From positions 1 through 64,000 of the forward strand of contig NZ_MZMU01000024.1 in NCBI RefSeq assembly GCF_004123835.1: 64,000 nucleotides of DNA, given 5' to 3'. This stretch comes from Rhizobium leguminosarum. Lineage in GTDB: Bacteria > Pseudomonadota > Alphaproteobacteria > Rhizobiales > Rhizobiaceae. Below the pieces are notes generated by a model, which ran no database searches, was not told the DNA's origin, and saw nothing but the letters and a program-made list of their open reading frames with translations. Every line of letters begins with the position of its first letter. The stretch's first letter is position 1. This document shows positions 9,926 to 19,345 of the stretch, piece after piece. A program made the translations under genes and the position numbers.

Positions 9926-10585
9926 TTACGTCTGTGGCAGGAAGGAAAGACGGACCTCCGGCATTTTTCCGCCGGCATGCTGGACGCGAGCCGAGAAGCC
10001 CCGGCTCTGGCCGCCATAGATCACATCGGCCGGCGGGTTGATGACGATGCTTGCGGTCAGCCGCTCGTCGGTCACGAGATCGGCACGGATCGGATGCACC
10101 GTCTGCGTCGTGCCGCTGTCGTTTTCGATGATGCCGTTGATGACGAGCACGCGCATGCCGTTCGCATCACGCGGCGTCACTGTGACATGGGTGAAATGCA
10201 GCGATGCGCCGGAAGTGGCTCGCTCGCCGGAAAGGCCGGAAAAACCACCCGCAAGCCCGAAGACGAGCACGACGAGCGCCAGCACCAGCGCTGCGAAGCT
10301 CCGCATCGAAGCGCGCTGCAGCCAGGATTCCACGGTCTGCAGAACGGAAGCAGCCATTGCCGGCATGAGCGGCGGCTGTGCGGCGTTTGCGGCAGCCATG
10401 CGCTTGCGGTTGTCGTTATAGGTCCTTGCATTGAATTCCCTGGGCCGAACTTTGCCGAGGGTGACGAATTCGGCGTCGGAGATATCGGCAGGACGCGCCG
10501 AGCGGTACCGACGGTTGGCGGGTTCCGGCGGCAGGAAATCATAGGCCTGGCCCGGCGTCCGGCGACTGAAGGAGGATGCTTCCAT
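9926..10585 (-). CDS. Conserved single-pass membrane protein divergent from ftsE
   Basis: A 219-residue protein. A polar N-terminal half (FLPPEPANRRYRSARPADIS) is followed by one transmembrane helix (about 100-120, SFAALVLALVVLVFGLAGGF). The C-terminal extracytoplasmic domain has a beta pattern (VTPRDANGMRVLVINGIIEN... IRADLVTD) resembling DUF3426/FxLYD domains. The zinc-ribbon found at the N-terminus of many DUF3426 proteins is absent. The start at 10585 follows GAGG. Position next to ftsEX is shared with DUF3426 genes of other alphaproteobacteria; function unknown. Confidence 0.7.
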   Translation of the reverse strand: MEASSFSRRTPGQAYDFLPPEPANRRYRSARPADISDAEFVTLGKVRPREFNARTYNDNRKRMAAANAAQPPLMPAMAASVLQTVESWLQRASMRSFAALVLALVVLVFGLAGGFSGLSGERATSGASLHFTHVTVTPRDANGMRVLVINGIIENDSGTTQTVHPIRADLVTDERLTASIVINPPADVIYGGQSRGFSARVQHAGGKMPEVRLSFLPQT

Positions 10586-10668
10586 GGTGGCTGCCTCGCA
10601 GATGTCCACATGGTTTCGCTGCCAGGGGAAATCTTGGCATTGAAACGAATCCTGCTCAGTCGTAAATT

Positions 10669-10751
10669 TTAATGGTTAATGCTTCGCAAAGATCGCCATC
10701 AAACGGGCGTCTTTCCAGCAAAATTTACCGGCTGTTAACGGTGTTGGTTAA
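10669..10751. promoter_or_regulatory. TTAA-rich control region upstream of ftsE
   Basis: Four TTAA tetrads lie at 10669, 10676, 10735 and 10748 between the divergent membrane-protein gene and ftsE. Two have CtrA-like context (GGTTAATG and TTAACGGTGTTGGTTAAC). The spacings are 3 and 9, not the canonical 7, so CtrA control is only a suggestion. Confidence 0.3.
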
Positions 10752-10791
10752 CAAGTCGTGCGGTGAAACCCACAACAGACTGAGCTGCCCG

Positions 10792-11451
10792 TTGATCCAT
10801 TTCGAGAATGTCGGTTTGCGTTATGGCATGGGCCCGGAAATCCTCCGGGACCTGACCTTCGACATTCCGAAGAAATCCTTTCAGTTCCTGACTGGCCCAT
10901 CGGGCGCCGGCAAGACGTCGCTGCTGCGGATGCTTTTCATGTCGCTGCAGCCGACGCGCGGGTTGATCCGTATGTTCGGGCGCGATATTTCCGAAATTCC
11001 CCGCCCCGAACTGCCGCTTCTGCGCCGCCGCGTCGGCATCGTCTTCCAGGATTTCCGCCTCCTCGACCATCTCACCACCTATGAGAATGTCGCTTTGCCC
11101 TTGCGGGTGCGTGGCAAGGATGAGAGCTCCTACAAGACCGACGTCCTGGAACTTTTGAAATGGGTCGGCCTCGGCGAACGCATCAACGTGCTGCCGCCCG
11201 TACTCTCCGGCGGCGAGAAGCAGCGCGCCGCAATCGCCCGGGCGCTGATGGACCGGCCGGAAGTGCTGCTGGCCGACGAACCGACCGGCAATGTCGACCC
11301 GCCGATGGCCAAGCGCCTGCTCAACCTTTTCCTCGAGCTGAACCGCCTCGGCACGGCGGTCGTGATCGCCACGCATGACTTGGCGTTGATGGAGCAGGTG
11401 GAAGCCCGCCGAATGATCCTCTCAGAGGGGCATCTCGATATCTATGACTGA
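10792..11451 (+). CDS. ftsE: Cell-division ABC ATPase FtsE
   Basis: Cytoplasmic ATPase of the FtsEX complex, which activates peptidoglycan hydrolases through the periplasmic loop of FtsX. Walker A GPSGAGKTS, signature LSGGEKQR, Walker B VLLADEPTG and switch His (ATHD) are intact. I choose TTG at 10792 (LIHFENVGLRYG), giving 219 residues, the usual FtsE length. The ATG at 10672 would add 40 residues of non-homologous sequence reading through the TTAA motifs. It overlaps ftsX by 8 bases. Confidence 0.93.
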   Translation: MIHFENVGLRYGMGPEILRDLTFDIPKKSFQFLTGPSGAGKTSLLRMLFMSLQPTRGLIRMFGRDISEIPRPELPLLRRRVGIVFQDFRLLDHLTTYENVALPLRVRGKDESSYKTDVLELLKWVGLGERINVLPPVLSGGEKQRAAIARALMDRPEVLLADEPTGNVDPPMAKRLLNLFLELNRLGTAVVIATHDLALMEQVEARRMILSEGHLDIYD

Positions 11452-12457
11452 GCCCCCGTCCAGAAACCCCGAGAAGGCGTCTGCCAAGACCCAGCAGAAG
11501 CGGCCGGAATTGCGCGTGCGTCCGACCGCGCCGATCCTGCCGCCTTCCAACATCCAGGGCAGCGCCTTGATGGTGGTGATATCGATCATGGCCTTTCTCG
11601 CCTGCCTGACGCTCGGCGGCGTCAGCATGGTGCGCTCGACGGCGGCAAGCTGGGAGAGCCAGATCTCGCGCGAGATCACCATCCAGATCAAGCCGGACGA
11701 CAATCTCGACATGGAAAAGGCGCTGACGCAGGCGCGCGACCTGGCGTTGACCTTCGTCGGCACCAAGAGCGGCCAGATCGTCGACGAGGCGGCGACCGCA
11801 CGGCTGCTCGAACCGTGGCTCGGCCCCGGTCTCGATCTCAAGGATCTGCCCGTTCCCCGCCTCGTCATCATCACCATCGACGAGAGCAATCCACCGGATT
11901 TCGATTCGATGCGGGCGCTGCTGAAGGACAGCATTCCGCAGGCTACCCTCGACGATCACCGCACCTGGGTCGACCGGCTGGTGTCCATGGCGCGCACGAC
12001 GGTGATGATCGGCACCGGCATCCTGCTCTTGGTTTTCACGGCGATGGTGCTCACCGTCGTCTTCGCCACGCGCGGCGCGTTGTCGGGCAATCGGCACGTC
12101 GTCGAGGTGCTGCATTTCGTCGGCGCCGAAAGCTCCTTCGTCGCCACCGAATTCCAGAAGCATTTCCTGAAGATCAGCCTCAAGGGCTCGGCGATCGGCA
12201 GCGCGCTTGCCGCGCTCTTCTTCGCCACCGCCGGTTTCTGGCAGAGCCGCACCCTCGCCACTCCCGAAACGGACCAGGCGACCGCGCTCTTCGGCACCTT
12301 TTCCGTCGGCGTGCTCGGTTATGCCGGCATCTTCGCGACGATGATCGTCATCGCGCTCCTGACCACTTTCACCGCGCGGCTGACCGTCATGCGGACGATC
12401 TACGAAATCGATACGCTACGCTCGGACCCGACACGCACCGACGGCATCGGAAGTTGA
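11444..12457 (+). CDS. ftsX: Cell-division permease-like protein FtsX
   Basis: Membrane partner of FtsE, 337 residues. A basic, proline-rich cytoplasmic N-terminus (about 40 residues) leads to TM1 (ALMVVISIMAFLACLTLGGV). A large periplasmic loop follows (about 65-180), then three more helices, the last around AGIFATMIVIALLTTF. This is the FtsX layout with a C-terminal FtsX-type permease domain. It starts inside the ftsE end (ATG at 11444), so translation is probably coupled. Confidence 0.93.
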   Translation: MTEPPSRNPEKASAKTQQKRPELRVRPTAPILPPSNIQGSALMVVISIMAFLACLTLGGVSMVRSTAASWESQISREITIQIKPDDNLDMEKALTQARDLALTFVGTKSGQIVDEAATARLLEPWLGPGLDLKDLPVPRLVIITIDESNPPDFDSMRALLKDSIPQATLDDHRTWVDRLVSMARTTVMIGTGILLLVFTAMVLTVVFATRGALSGNRHVVEVLHFVGAESSFVATEFQKHFLKISLKGSAIGSALAALFFATAGFWQSRTLATPETDQATALFGTFSVGVLGYAGIFATMIVIALLTTFTARLTVMRTIYEIDTLRSDPTRTDGIGS

Positions 12458-12524
12458 TTGTGACCGTGCCGTTTTGCCATGAAAGCGTCTGTTCCGCGCC
12501 GCAATCAGCGTATAATCACGATTC

Positions 12525-13241
12525 ATGACGATGGGACATACGACACCCAACCCGATTCATCAGGACCCTGGGCTTGATCGCCCGGCAGGTTTGCCGCCGC
12601 GGCGCGGGCCGATCCGCCGCCTGCTGCGCTGGGGCGGCTTTGCCTGCTTGCTGGCAATCGCCTTGGTGTTCGGCGGTTTTCTGCGTTTCGCCGATTCCGT
12701 GACGACGCTGAAGCCGCCGGCCGAGCCGAAAGCGGATGCGATCGTGGTCCTGACGGGCGGCTACCAGCGCATCGACCAGGCCGTGGAGCTGCTGCAGAAA
12801 GGTGCCGGCAAGCGCTTGCTCATTTCCGGAGTCCACCCGACGACGACACCGGCGCAGATCCGCAAGATGACGCAGGGTTCGGCCGATCTCTTCTCCTGCT
12901 GTGTCGATATCGGCTACGATGCGATCGACACGATCGGCAATGCCGAGGAAGCTTCGAACTGGATCCACGCCAAGGGATACCGCAGCGTTCTTATCGTCAC
13001 CAACAACTACCACATGCCGCGAAGCCTCGCCGAGCTCTCCTATGTCGATCCCGACATCGAGTTCATCGCTTATCCCGTGGTCAACTCGGATTTGAAGAGC
13101 CGCAACTGGTTCACCGATCCGAATGCGATGCGCGTCATGCTGGCCGAATATGTAAAAGTGCTGCTGACCGGCGCCCGCAACATCACCGGCTTCGGCCGCC
13201 ACACCGGGTTGCGCTCGGCAAGTGCGTCCGGCCGAGAATAG
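12525..13241 (+). CDS. YdcF/SanA-type DUF218 membrane protein
   Basis: A 238-residue protein with an N-terminal transmembrane helix (about 38-54, FACLLAIALVFGGFLRFA) and a DUF218 domain. Conserved stretches are AIVVLTGGYQRIDQAVELL, LLISGVHP and the VTNNYHMPRSLAEL block. The family is linked to envelope barrier function and SAM-like nucleotide binding, but its reaction is not settled. It lies 67 bases after ftsX and before a phospholipid acyltransferase, so an envelope role is plausible. Confidence 0.85.
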   Translation: MTMGHTTPNPIHQDPGLDRPAGLPPRRGPIRRLLRWGGFACLLAIALVFGGFLRFADSVTTLKPPAEPKADAIVVLTGGYQRIDQAVELLQKGAGKRLLISGVHPTTTPAQIRKMTQGSADLFSCCVDIGYDAIDTIGNAEEASNWIHAKGYRSVLIVTNNYHMPRSLAELSYVDPDIEFIAYPVVNSDLKSRNWFTDPNAMRVMLAEYVKVLLTGARNITGFGRHTGLRSASASGRE

Positions 13242-13347
13242 AGCACCGCGCGTCCGATAGAACGCGCTACGGACGCTCTATCTTCTTGTTTTGCGCAATT
13301 CCGGACGCAAAACCACTGTGCACTTTTGCTGGAATTGCTCTGGGCTT
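13241..13347 (-). repeat. Rhizobial intergenic palindromic repeat, copy 2 (inverted)
   Basis: Read on the minus strand it gives AGAGCAATTCCAGCAAAAGTGC then GTGGTTTTGCGTCCGGAATT and a second hairpin module with GGACGCGCGG. Same family as copy 1, opposite orientation. Confidence 0.7.
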
Positions 13348-13430
13348 TTACATCAGGGCGTCATCAAACGCTTTTTATGGCGGGCAATATCGTGTAGGCC
13401 GGTCGCGTGAGCATGCCTCGGGAAAGTTTC

Positions 13431-14228
13431 ATGATCGCCCTGCGTTCCGTTCTCTTCAACACGATCTTCTACGCCAACCTCATTATCCGGATGATCGTGC
13501 TCTCGCCCTACTATTTCGTCGTGTCGCGCAAGATCGCCTATGCGATCCCGAAGAACTGGGCGCGCTCCAACCACTGGCTGATGCGGGTCATCGTCGGCAC
13601 CACCTTCGAGATCGAGGGCCTGGAGAACCTGCCTGACGGCAGTTACATCCTGGCGCCGAAGCATCAGTCCTTCTGGGATACCTACGCACTGCTGCCCTGG
13701 CTGAGGGACCCGGTCTACATCCTGAAGCGCGAACTGATGTGGATTCCGCTCTTCGGCTGGTATGCGAAGAAACAGCGCATGATCCCGGTCGATCGCGGCG
13801 CCCGCGGCAAGGTGATGGTGGAAGTGCTGAAACGCACGAAGGAAGAGCTTTCGACCGGCCGCCAGCTCATCATCTATCCCGAGGGCACCCGCCGCCCGCC
13901 GGGCGCGGAGCCGCTCTATAAATACGGCATCGCCCGCATGTACCGCGACCTTGACCTCCCCGTCGTGCCGGTCGCCATGCATCCCGGCCTCTTCTGGCCG
14001 CGGCGGAGCATTCGTCGTTATCCCGGCCATTTCAAGGTGAGGATCCTGCCGCCGATCATGCCGGGAATGGATCCGGACGCCTTTTTCGCCCATCTGATCG
14101 AGGTATCGGAGCGGGCAAGCGACGAGCTTCTGCTCGAAACCGTCGCGCAAAATCCGCATCTGCCGCTCCCGCCGACGGCGGTCGACAGACTGGGCGAGCT
14201 GCGCAAATTGAACGCGGCAACTGGCTGA
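13431..14228 (+). CDS. plsC: 1-acyl-sn-glycerol-3-phosphate acyltransferase, PlsC type
   Basis: Acylates lysophosphatidic acid (or a related lysolipid) at the inner membrane. 265 residues. N-terminal hydrophobic anchor (FNTIFYANLIIRMIVLSPYYF), then the acyltransferase motifs H-x4-D as KHQSFWDT, KRELMWIPLFGW, and YPEGTRR. ATG at 13431 is preceded by CGGGAAAG; an in-frame ATG at 13407 has a poorer site. Rhizobia carry several PlsC paralogues and the acceptor cannot be told from sequence. The stop is 2 bases from the convergent ChaC-like gene. Confidence 0.9.
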   Translation: MIALRSVLFNTIFYANLIIRMIVLSPYYFVVSRKIAYAIPKNWARSNHWLMRVIVGTTFEIEGLENLPDGSYILAPKHQSFWDTYALLPWLRDPVYILKRELMWIPLFGWYAKKQRMIPVDRGARGKVMVEVLKRTKEELSTGRQLIIYPEGTRRPPGAEPLYKYGIARMYRDLDLPVVPVAMHPGLFWPRRSIRRYPGHFKVRILPPIMPGMDPDAFFAHLIEVSERASDELLLETVAQNPHLPLPPTAVDRLGELRKLNAATG

Positions 14229-14230
14229 GA

Positions 14231-14761
14231 TCAGGCGGCGCGCAGCCGCTTCACTTCGTTGACGACCTGCTCCAGCCAATGGTCGCGAATTCCCATCTGC
14301 TTCAGATGCGTAAGTGTGTTGAAGACATAGGCATCATTCGGACCAGACTGGCCTTTTGCTTCGTTCACCACCCGTGCCGCCGCAAGCGCATCGAGCGCGC
14401 CGGCATATTGTTCATGCTCGCGGTCGATGATGTAGGCGACCGCCTCCACCCGGCGCCGGCCGGCCAGCTGCAGCCGCACCCGGCGCTCCAGGTAGACATT
14501 AGTGACCAGTTCGCGGGCGCGGAGATAATCAATCACCTCATCCCATTTTTCCGGCGAAATGCGGAAAGCCATGCCGCGGCAGGCGCCACCCCTGTCGAGG
14601 CCGAGAACCAGGCCCGGATTGTCGTGGGTGCCGCGATGGACAAAGGAGCGGACGCAGAGCGAACGCCTGTAGCCGTAGACCAGGGCCTCCGCCCGCTCCA
14701 AGAACTCGAAGCCCGGATTCCACATCAGCGAACCGTAGCCAAATACCCAAAATTCGTCCAT
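14231..14761 (-). CDS. ChaC-like gamma-glutamylcyclotransferase
   Basis: Predicted glutathione-degrading cyclotransferase releasing 5-oxoproline. 176 residues, near ChaC length. The substrate loop FGYGSLMWNPGF, followed by the GYRRSLCVRS block and RGTHDNPGLVLGLDRGG, is diagnostic; the expected catalytic Glu lies in the later segment. An upstream ATG at 14800 in the same frame would overlap the divergent neighbour, so 14761 (MDEFWVFGYG) is chosen on homology. Confidence 0.88.
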   Translation of the reverse strand: MDEFWVFGYGSLMWNPGFEFLERAEALVYGYRRSLCVRSFVHRGTHDNPGLVLGLDRGGACRGMAFRISPEKWDEVIDYLRARELVTNVYLERRVRLQLAGRRRVEAVAYIIDREHEQYAGALDALAAARVVNEAKGQSGPNDAYVFNTLTHLKQMGIRDHWLEQVVNEVKRLRAA

Positions 14762-14811
14762 ATCGCACGCCAGACCGGAATCACATTTGCGATTCACCAT
14801 TGGAGAACATC

Positions 14812-15828
14812 ATGGCAGCGTCAAGCCAATCCGGCAGCAGCCAATCCGGCAGCGGCAAGAAATTCTGGTTGCTGGGTGGAGGCGTCCTCCTGGTGATCGC
14901 GCTTTATACCGGCGGCTGGTTCTATGCGGCGTCGGCGCTGAAGACCACGGTGCTGAAAGCGATCGCGCCCCGCGACCAGGCAGGCGTCAGCGGCGAATGC
15001 TCCGATATCGAATTCCGCGGCTATCCCTTCCGTATCGGCCTGTTCTGCTCCAAGATCGACGTCGACGACAATGTCAACGGCGTTTCCGCTACCTTCGGCG
15101 CGCTGCGCTCGGCAGCCCAGGTCTATGCACCCGGCGATATTGTCTGGGAACTCGATTCGCCGGCCGAAATCCGCACCAGCAACGGCCTTTCGATCTCGGC
15201 CCAATGGACGAACCTGCAGGCGAGTCTTGCAACCAGGCTGCAGGGCATCGACCGCAGCTCGACCGTCATCGAGGGTCTGAAGGCGATGGCCGTCTCCTCC
15301 TACACCGGCCAGACCATGAGCTTCGATGCCGCTCGCACCGAAATTCATCTGCGCCAGAACGGCGCCGATCTCGACGGCGCGATCTCCGTGCAGGACGCCA
15401 ACACGGCGATCAAGGACTGGCCGCAGATCTTCCCGAAATTGTCTGCCAGCATCGATCTGACCGTCGCCGGCAAGGCCGGCCTGATCGACGGCAGTGATCC
15501 GAACGGCCTCAATGGCGCCACCGGTGAACTCCGCCGCATCGTCGCCGACATCGGCGATGGCAAGGTGATGACGCTGACCGGCCCCTTCTCCTTTGACGAA
15601 CAGGGTCTGCTCTCGGGAAAATTCAAGCTGGAGATCGAACAGCTCGGCCCCTGGGGCGACAGCCTGAAACAGGCCTTTCCGGATATCGCCTCGACCGTCA
15701 ACACGGCAACGAAGCTCTTGAAGTCGCTTGCCGGCGGCGGCGACAAGGTCTCTGTCGATCTCGTCGTCAATCGCGGCAATGCCACCGTTAGCGGTTTCAT
15801 CCCGCTCGGCCGGATTCCGCCGATCTGA
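14812..15828 (+). CDS. DUF2125 family membrane-anchored protein
   Basis: A 338-residue protein of unknown function. A low-complexity N-terminus with a direct SQSGS repeat is followed by one transmembrane helix (about 15-35, FWLLGGGVLLVIALYTGGWFY). The rest is a long beta-rich extracytoplasmic domain (GYPFRIGLFCSKIDV, then VSVDLVVNRGNATVSGFIPLG at the end), typical of DUF2125. The fold resembles AsmA/TamB-like beta proteins. ATG at 14812 has GGAG six bases upstream. Two cysteines (in SGECSDI and GLFCSKI) could form a disulfide. Confidence 0.82.
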   Translation: MAASSQSGSSQSGSGKKFWLLGGGVLLVIALYTGGWFYAASALKTTVLKAIAPRDQAGVSGECSDIEFRGYPFRIGLFCSKIDVDDNVNGVSATFGALRSAAQVYAPGDIVWELDSPAEIRTSNGLSISAQWTNLQASLATRLQGIDRSSTVIEGLKAMAVSSYTGQTMSFDAARTEIHLRQNGADLDGAISVQDANTAIKDWPQIFPKLSASIDLTVAGKAGLIDGSDPNGLNGATGELRRIVADIGDGKVMTLTGPFSFDEQGLLSGKFKLEIEQLGPWGDSLKQAFPDIASTVNTATKLLKSLAGGGDKVSVDLVVNRGNATVSGFIPLGRIPPI

Positions 15829-15831
15829 TGC

Positions 15832-15934
15832 ATCTCGCCCAAAAGTGTCCAGCGGTTTTGGGATAACGGGATGCATAGGAAATAGGAAAAGGGCCTGAAG
15901 CGCCTTGCATGATTCCGGTTCGACGCGATGCGCT
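15832..15934 (+). repeat. Rhizobial intergenic palindromic repeat, copy 3
   Basis: Degenerate copy: CAAAAGTGTCCAGCGGTTTTG then GGATGCATAGG and a terminal GACGCGATGCGCTTTA that touches the stop of the GNAT gene. Plus orientation. Confidence 0.6.
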
Positions 15935-16354
15935 TTAGGCTATGCGCTTGATGAAGAAGACTTCTGGGACCGATTGCAGGCCGGGCAATTCGATCGTGCC
16001 GGTTTCGAAAAATCCATTGCGGCGATGCCAGTCCTGAGGCCGGCTTTCGTCGCATTCGCTCGACGTCATCAGCAGGCGGGCGCCGTCGCCGCGCATGGCG
16101 TCTTCCCAGGCGAGAAACAGCGCCGTTCCAACGCCCGACCGGCGGTGGCCGGGCAGGACGCGGATCATTTCCATATAGGGAACCCTGCCCCAGAAGCGGG
16201 AGAAGCGGAGGAAACCGACAATCTCGCCGGCCTTCCTGGCAACCAGATATTCTCCAAGCGCGACGCAGCGCGATACCCATGCCTCACCGGCGCTGGCATC
16301 CTCGCGCACCAGCCAGTCGATATCCGCCTGGTCGGCGCTTGCCACCTCCACCAT
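15935..16354 (-). CDS. GNAT-family N-acetyltransferase
   Basis: A 139-residue acetyltransferase. The acetyl-CoA pyrophosphate loop is VLPGHRRSGVGTALF (R-x-x-G-x-G/A), preceded by the beta strand YMEMIRV and followed by the C-terminal HRRNGFFETG, typical of GNAT. Substrate cannot be inferred. It is last in a minus-strand run hisC-tyrC-GNAT and starts 8 bases after the tyrC stop, so it is co-transcribed with them. Confidence 0.85.
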   Translation of the reverse strand: MVEVASADQADIDWLVREDASAGEAWVSRCVALGEYLVARKAGEIVGFLRFSRFWGRVPYMEMIRVLPGHRRSGVGTALFLAWEDAMRGDGARLLMTSSECDESRPQDWHRRNGFFETGTIELPGLQSVPEVFFIKRIA

Positions 16355-16362
16355 CGCGGCGG

Positions 16363-17286
16363 TTACTTCTTGTCTAGCGCGTGGCGGCCGAAATCCGGCG
16401 CGTCGACATCCTGGCCGGCCTGGACGATCGAACGGCGGATAGCGCGCGTGCGGGTGAAGAGTTCGAAAATCTTGTCGCCCTCGCCCCAGCGGATCGCGCG
16501 CTGCAGATAGGCGAGATCCTCCGAGAAGCGCGCCAGCATTTCGAGGATCGCATCGCGGTTATGCAGGCAGACGTCGCGCCACATCGTCGGGTCGGAGGCG
16601 GCAAGGCGGGTGAAATCGCGAAAGCCGGAGGCGGAATATTTGATGACTTCCGATTCCGTCACCGTCTCCAGATCGTCGGCCGTGCCGACGATATTGTAGG
16701 CGATGATATGCGGCAGATGCGAGACGATGGCGAGCACCTTGTCGTGATGCTCGGCATCCATCTCGTCGACCTTCGAGCCCAGCGCTTCCCAGAAGCTGCG
16801 CAGCCGCTTCAACGCCACCTCGTCGGTGCCAGCGACCGGCGTGAAGATGCACCAGCGGCCTTCGAAGAGGCCGGGAAAGCCGGCATCCGGGCCGGATTTT
16901 TCGGTGCCGGCCAGCGGATGGCCTGGGATAAAATGCACATTATCAGGCATATGCGGCAGCATCTGCGCAATGACAGAAGCCTTTGTCGAACCGACATCGG
17001 TAACGATCGCCCCGGGCTTCAGGTTTACCGAGATCTCCTTCGCCACACTTTCCGAAGCGCCGACCGGCACCGAGACGATCACCAGATCGGCATCCGTGAC
17101 GGCATCCTGCGACGATGTCGTGTAGCGGTCGCCGAGACCGAGCTCTTCCGCGCGCTTCAGCGTATCGGGGCTGCGTGTGGCGACGACGATCTCCCTCGCA
17201 AGGCCAAGCCGCCTGATGTCATAGGCGAGCGAAGAGCCGATCAGGCCGATGCCGATCAGCGCGATGCGATCGAACTGCACGCTCAT
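16363..17286 (-). CDS. tyrC: Prephenate/arogenate dehydrogenase
   Basis: NAD(P)-dependent oxidative decarboxylation in tyrosine synthesis. 307 residues. Rossmann motif [15 protein letters not shown] at about residues 12-26; the [10 protein letters not shown] and [16 protein letters not shown] blocks are the TyrA core, with the catalytic His in the latter. There is no fused chorismate mutase or ACT domain. Its ATG overlaps the hisC stop by 4 bases (ATGA type), a classic hisC-tyrA pairing in alphaproteobacteria. Confidence 0.95.
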   Translation of the reverse strand: MSVQFDRIALIGIGLIGSSLAYDIRRLGLAREIVVATRSPDTLKRAEELGLGDRYTTSSQDAVTDADLVIVSVPVGASESVAKEISVNLKPGAIVTDVGSTKASVIAQMLPHMPDNVHFIPGHPLAGTEKSGPDAGFPGLFEGRWCIFTPVAGTDEVALKRLRSFWEALGSKVDEMDAEHHDKVLAIVSHLPHIIAYNIVGTADDLETVTESEVIKYSASGFRDFTRLAASDPTMWRDVCLHNRDAILEMLARFSEDLAYLQRAIRWGEGDKIFELFTRTRAIRRSIVQAGQDVDAPDFGRHALDKK

Positions 17287-18392
17287 GGCTGATGACCCAT
17301 GAATTCGGTGAGCGCGGCAATCACGCCGCGATTGGCCTCCTCGGGGCCAATGCTCATGCGCAGCGCATTGGCGAAGCCATAACCGCGCACGGCGCGCAGG
17401 ATGTAACCGCGGCTCGTCAGCAAATCGTCGGCATCCGCGGCGCGCTTACCGTCGATCTCGGGGAAATGGATGAGGACGAAATTGGCGACGGACGGCGTCA
17501 CCTTCAGCCCGATCGCTTCGAGCGCCTGGGTAAGCGTCTCCACCCACATCTGGTTGAAGGAGACGGCCTGCTGGATGAAGGCCTGATCGCGGATGGCAGC
17601 GGCGGCGGCGGCGATTGCCGGTGCGTTCAAGTTGAACGGCGCGCGCACACGGTTCAGCGCGTTGACGATCTCGGCGGGCGCATACATCCAACCGACGCGC
17701 AGCGCCGCAAGACCATAGGCCTTCGAGAAGGTGCGGGTCATCACCACGTTGGCATTGGAGGATACGACCTCGATGCCGGCTTCATAATCGTTGCGGCGCA
17801 CATATTCGGCGTAAGCCGCATCGAGCACCAGGACGACATGTTTCGGCAGTCCGGCCTGCAGGCGGCGGATCTCGCTAACGGAAACATAGGTGCCGGTCGG
17901 ATTGCCGGGATTGGCGATGAAGACGATCTTCGTCTTCTCCGTCACCGCGGCAAGGATCGCATCGACATCGACGGTATAGTCCTTCTCCTTGACGACGACA
18001 GGCGTGGCGCCTGCGCCCAGGATCTGGATCTTGTAGACGAGGAAGCCGTGCTCGGTGATGATGCCCTCGTCGCCGGCGCCGAGATAGACATGGCAGAGCA
18101 GGCCGAGCAGCTCGTCCGAACCGTTGCCGCAGAGGATGTTTGCCGGATTGAGACCGTGCACGGCGGCGATCGCCTCGCGCAGTTCGATCGCCTGCCCGTC
18201 GGGATAACGCCCCAGATTGTCGGCAACCGTCTTGAAGGCCTCGATTGCCTTCGGGCTGGCGCCGAGCGGCGTTTCGTTGGACGAGAGCTTGTAGACACGG
18301 GCAACACCCGGCGCATGTTCCTTGCCCGGCACATAGGCTGCGATATCGAGAATACCGGGACGCGGAACGGGCTTGCTCATCTCAACGCTCAT
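17283..18392 (-). CDS. hisC: Histidinol-phosphate aminotransferase
   Basis: PLP aminotransferase acting in histidine synthesis; next to tyrC it may also transaminate aromatic intermediates. 369 residues. Typical blocks: [35 protein letters not shown], and the PLP-lysine loop [17 protein letters not shown]. The start at 18392 ([13 protein letters not shown]) has AAGG nine bases upstream. A start at 18380 is also possible; a longer frame from 18488 adds unrelated residues. Confidence 0.95.
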   Translation of the reverse strand: MSVEMSKPVPRPGILDIAAYVPGKEHAPGVARVYKLSSNETPLGASPKAIEAFKTVADNLGRYPDGQAIELREAIAAVHGLNPANILCGNGSDELLGLLCHVYLGAGDEGIITEHGFLVYKIQILGAGATPVVVKEKDYTVDVDAILAAVTEKTKIVFIANPGNPTGTYVSVSEIRRLQAGLPKHVVLVLDAAYAEYVRRNDYEAGIEVVSSNANVVMTRTFSKAYGLAALRVGWMYAPAEIVNALNRVRAPFNLNAPAIAAAAAAIRDQAFIQQAVSFNQMWVETLTQALEAIGLKVTPSVANFVLIHFPEIDGKRAADADDLLTSRGYILRAVRGYGFANALRMSIGPEEANRGVIAALTEFMGHQP

Positions 18393-18515
18393 GGGTTCGA
18401 CCTTGGAATTGCCGGAAATCCGGGCTGAAAAACACCAAGTGGCATTAAAGCGGAATGCGATTGTTGTCGAGAGCCATGGGCGTGACACAAGCAGTTGGAG
18501 ACCGCCGGCTCGGCA

Positions 18516-19256
18516 TCAGCTGTTGCGTGTGGTCGGCACGCCATGAGGTGCGAGAACCGGCACGAAGACGCGGCGGGAGGCCCGCGCCGCAACCGGCAGC
18601 CCTTGATAGAGCCGCTTCTGCGCTTCGACGATGATGACGCCCGAGAAGGCCGGCCACAGCGTTCGGCCGATCCGCTCGAAGGCGCGCCGCAGGCGCAGGA
18701 TGGTTCTGAGCTTCGAGGGCGGGAAGAACAGCGCTTCAGCCGTCGCGCCCGGCGTGAAATTCGTCTCGCGCAGCAGATTTGTCAACTGACCGCGGGAATA
18801 GGGCCGGCCCGAACCGAAGGGCGTATGCTCCATACGTGCCCAGACGCCGCGCCGGTTCGGCACGACGATGACCAGCCGTCCGCCCGGCGCCAGCACCCGC
18901 CAGAGCTCCTTCAGCGTCTCGCGCGGGCTTTCGGCGAATTCCAGCGAATGCACCATCAGCACACGGTCAATCGAGGAATCCGGCAGCGGCAGTTCCTCGT
19001 CGAAAATCAGCGCCGTCGTCGAGAGCGAGCCCATCGGCCAGTTCACCGCGCCCTGCCCGGCCGGCATGAAGGCGAAGGTGCGCTCGGTATCGGCCTGGAA
19101 GCGGTCGAGGAAGGGCACGGCATAACCGAGACCGACCAGACGCTCCTGCGGCAGCCGCACCCAGAGCGAGGACAGCGCCATGGCGATCGACTGCTCGGCA
19201 AGACGTCCGAGCTCGGAATGATAGAACTGGCGTAAGTCGACGATATCGGCGTGCAT
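18516..19256 (-). CDS. SAM-dependent methyltransferase, class I
   Basis: 246 residues. A Methyltransf_11-type core is recognisable: LPDSSIDRVLMVHSLEF (post-II acidic motif) and LWRVLAPGGRLVIVVPNRRG (motif III region). The N-terminal motif I is unusually weak, so the SAM pocket may be divergent. The C-terminus is basic and hydrophobic. Start MHADIVDLRQFYHSEL follows a run of non-homologous residues in the longer frame. It is divergent from gloB with 89 bases between, an arrangement common in rhizobia. Substrate unknown. Confidence 0.82.
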   Translation of the reverse strand: MHADIVDLRQFYHSELGRLAEQSIAMALSSLWVRLPQERLVGLGYAVPFLDRFQADTERTFAFMPAGQGAVNWPMGSLSTTALIFDEELPLPDSSIDRVLMVHSLEFAESPRETLKELWRVLAPGGRLVIVVPNRRGVWARMEHTPFGSGRPYSRGQLTNLLRETNFTPGATAEALFFPPSKLRTILRLRRAFERIGRTLWPAFSGVIIVEAQKRLYQGLPVAARASRRVFVPVLAPHGVPTTRNS

Positions 19257-19345
19257 TGCGACAAATGTTATCAGCGGGCGGTTGGACTTCAAGGCCGGAA
19301 CCTCTACATTTCCGCGAGACTCCTGGGATAAGGGATTATTGAACG

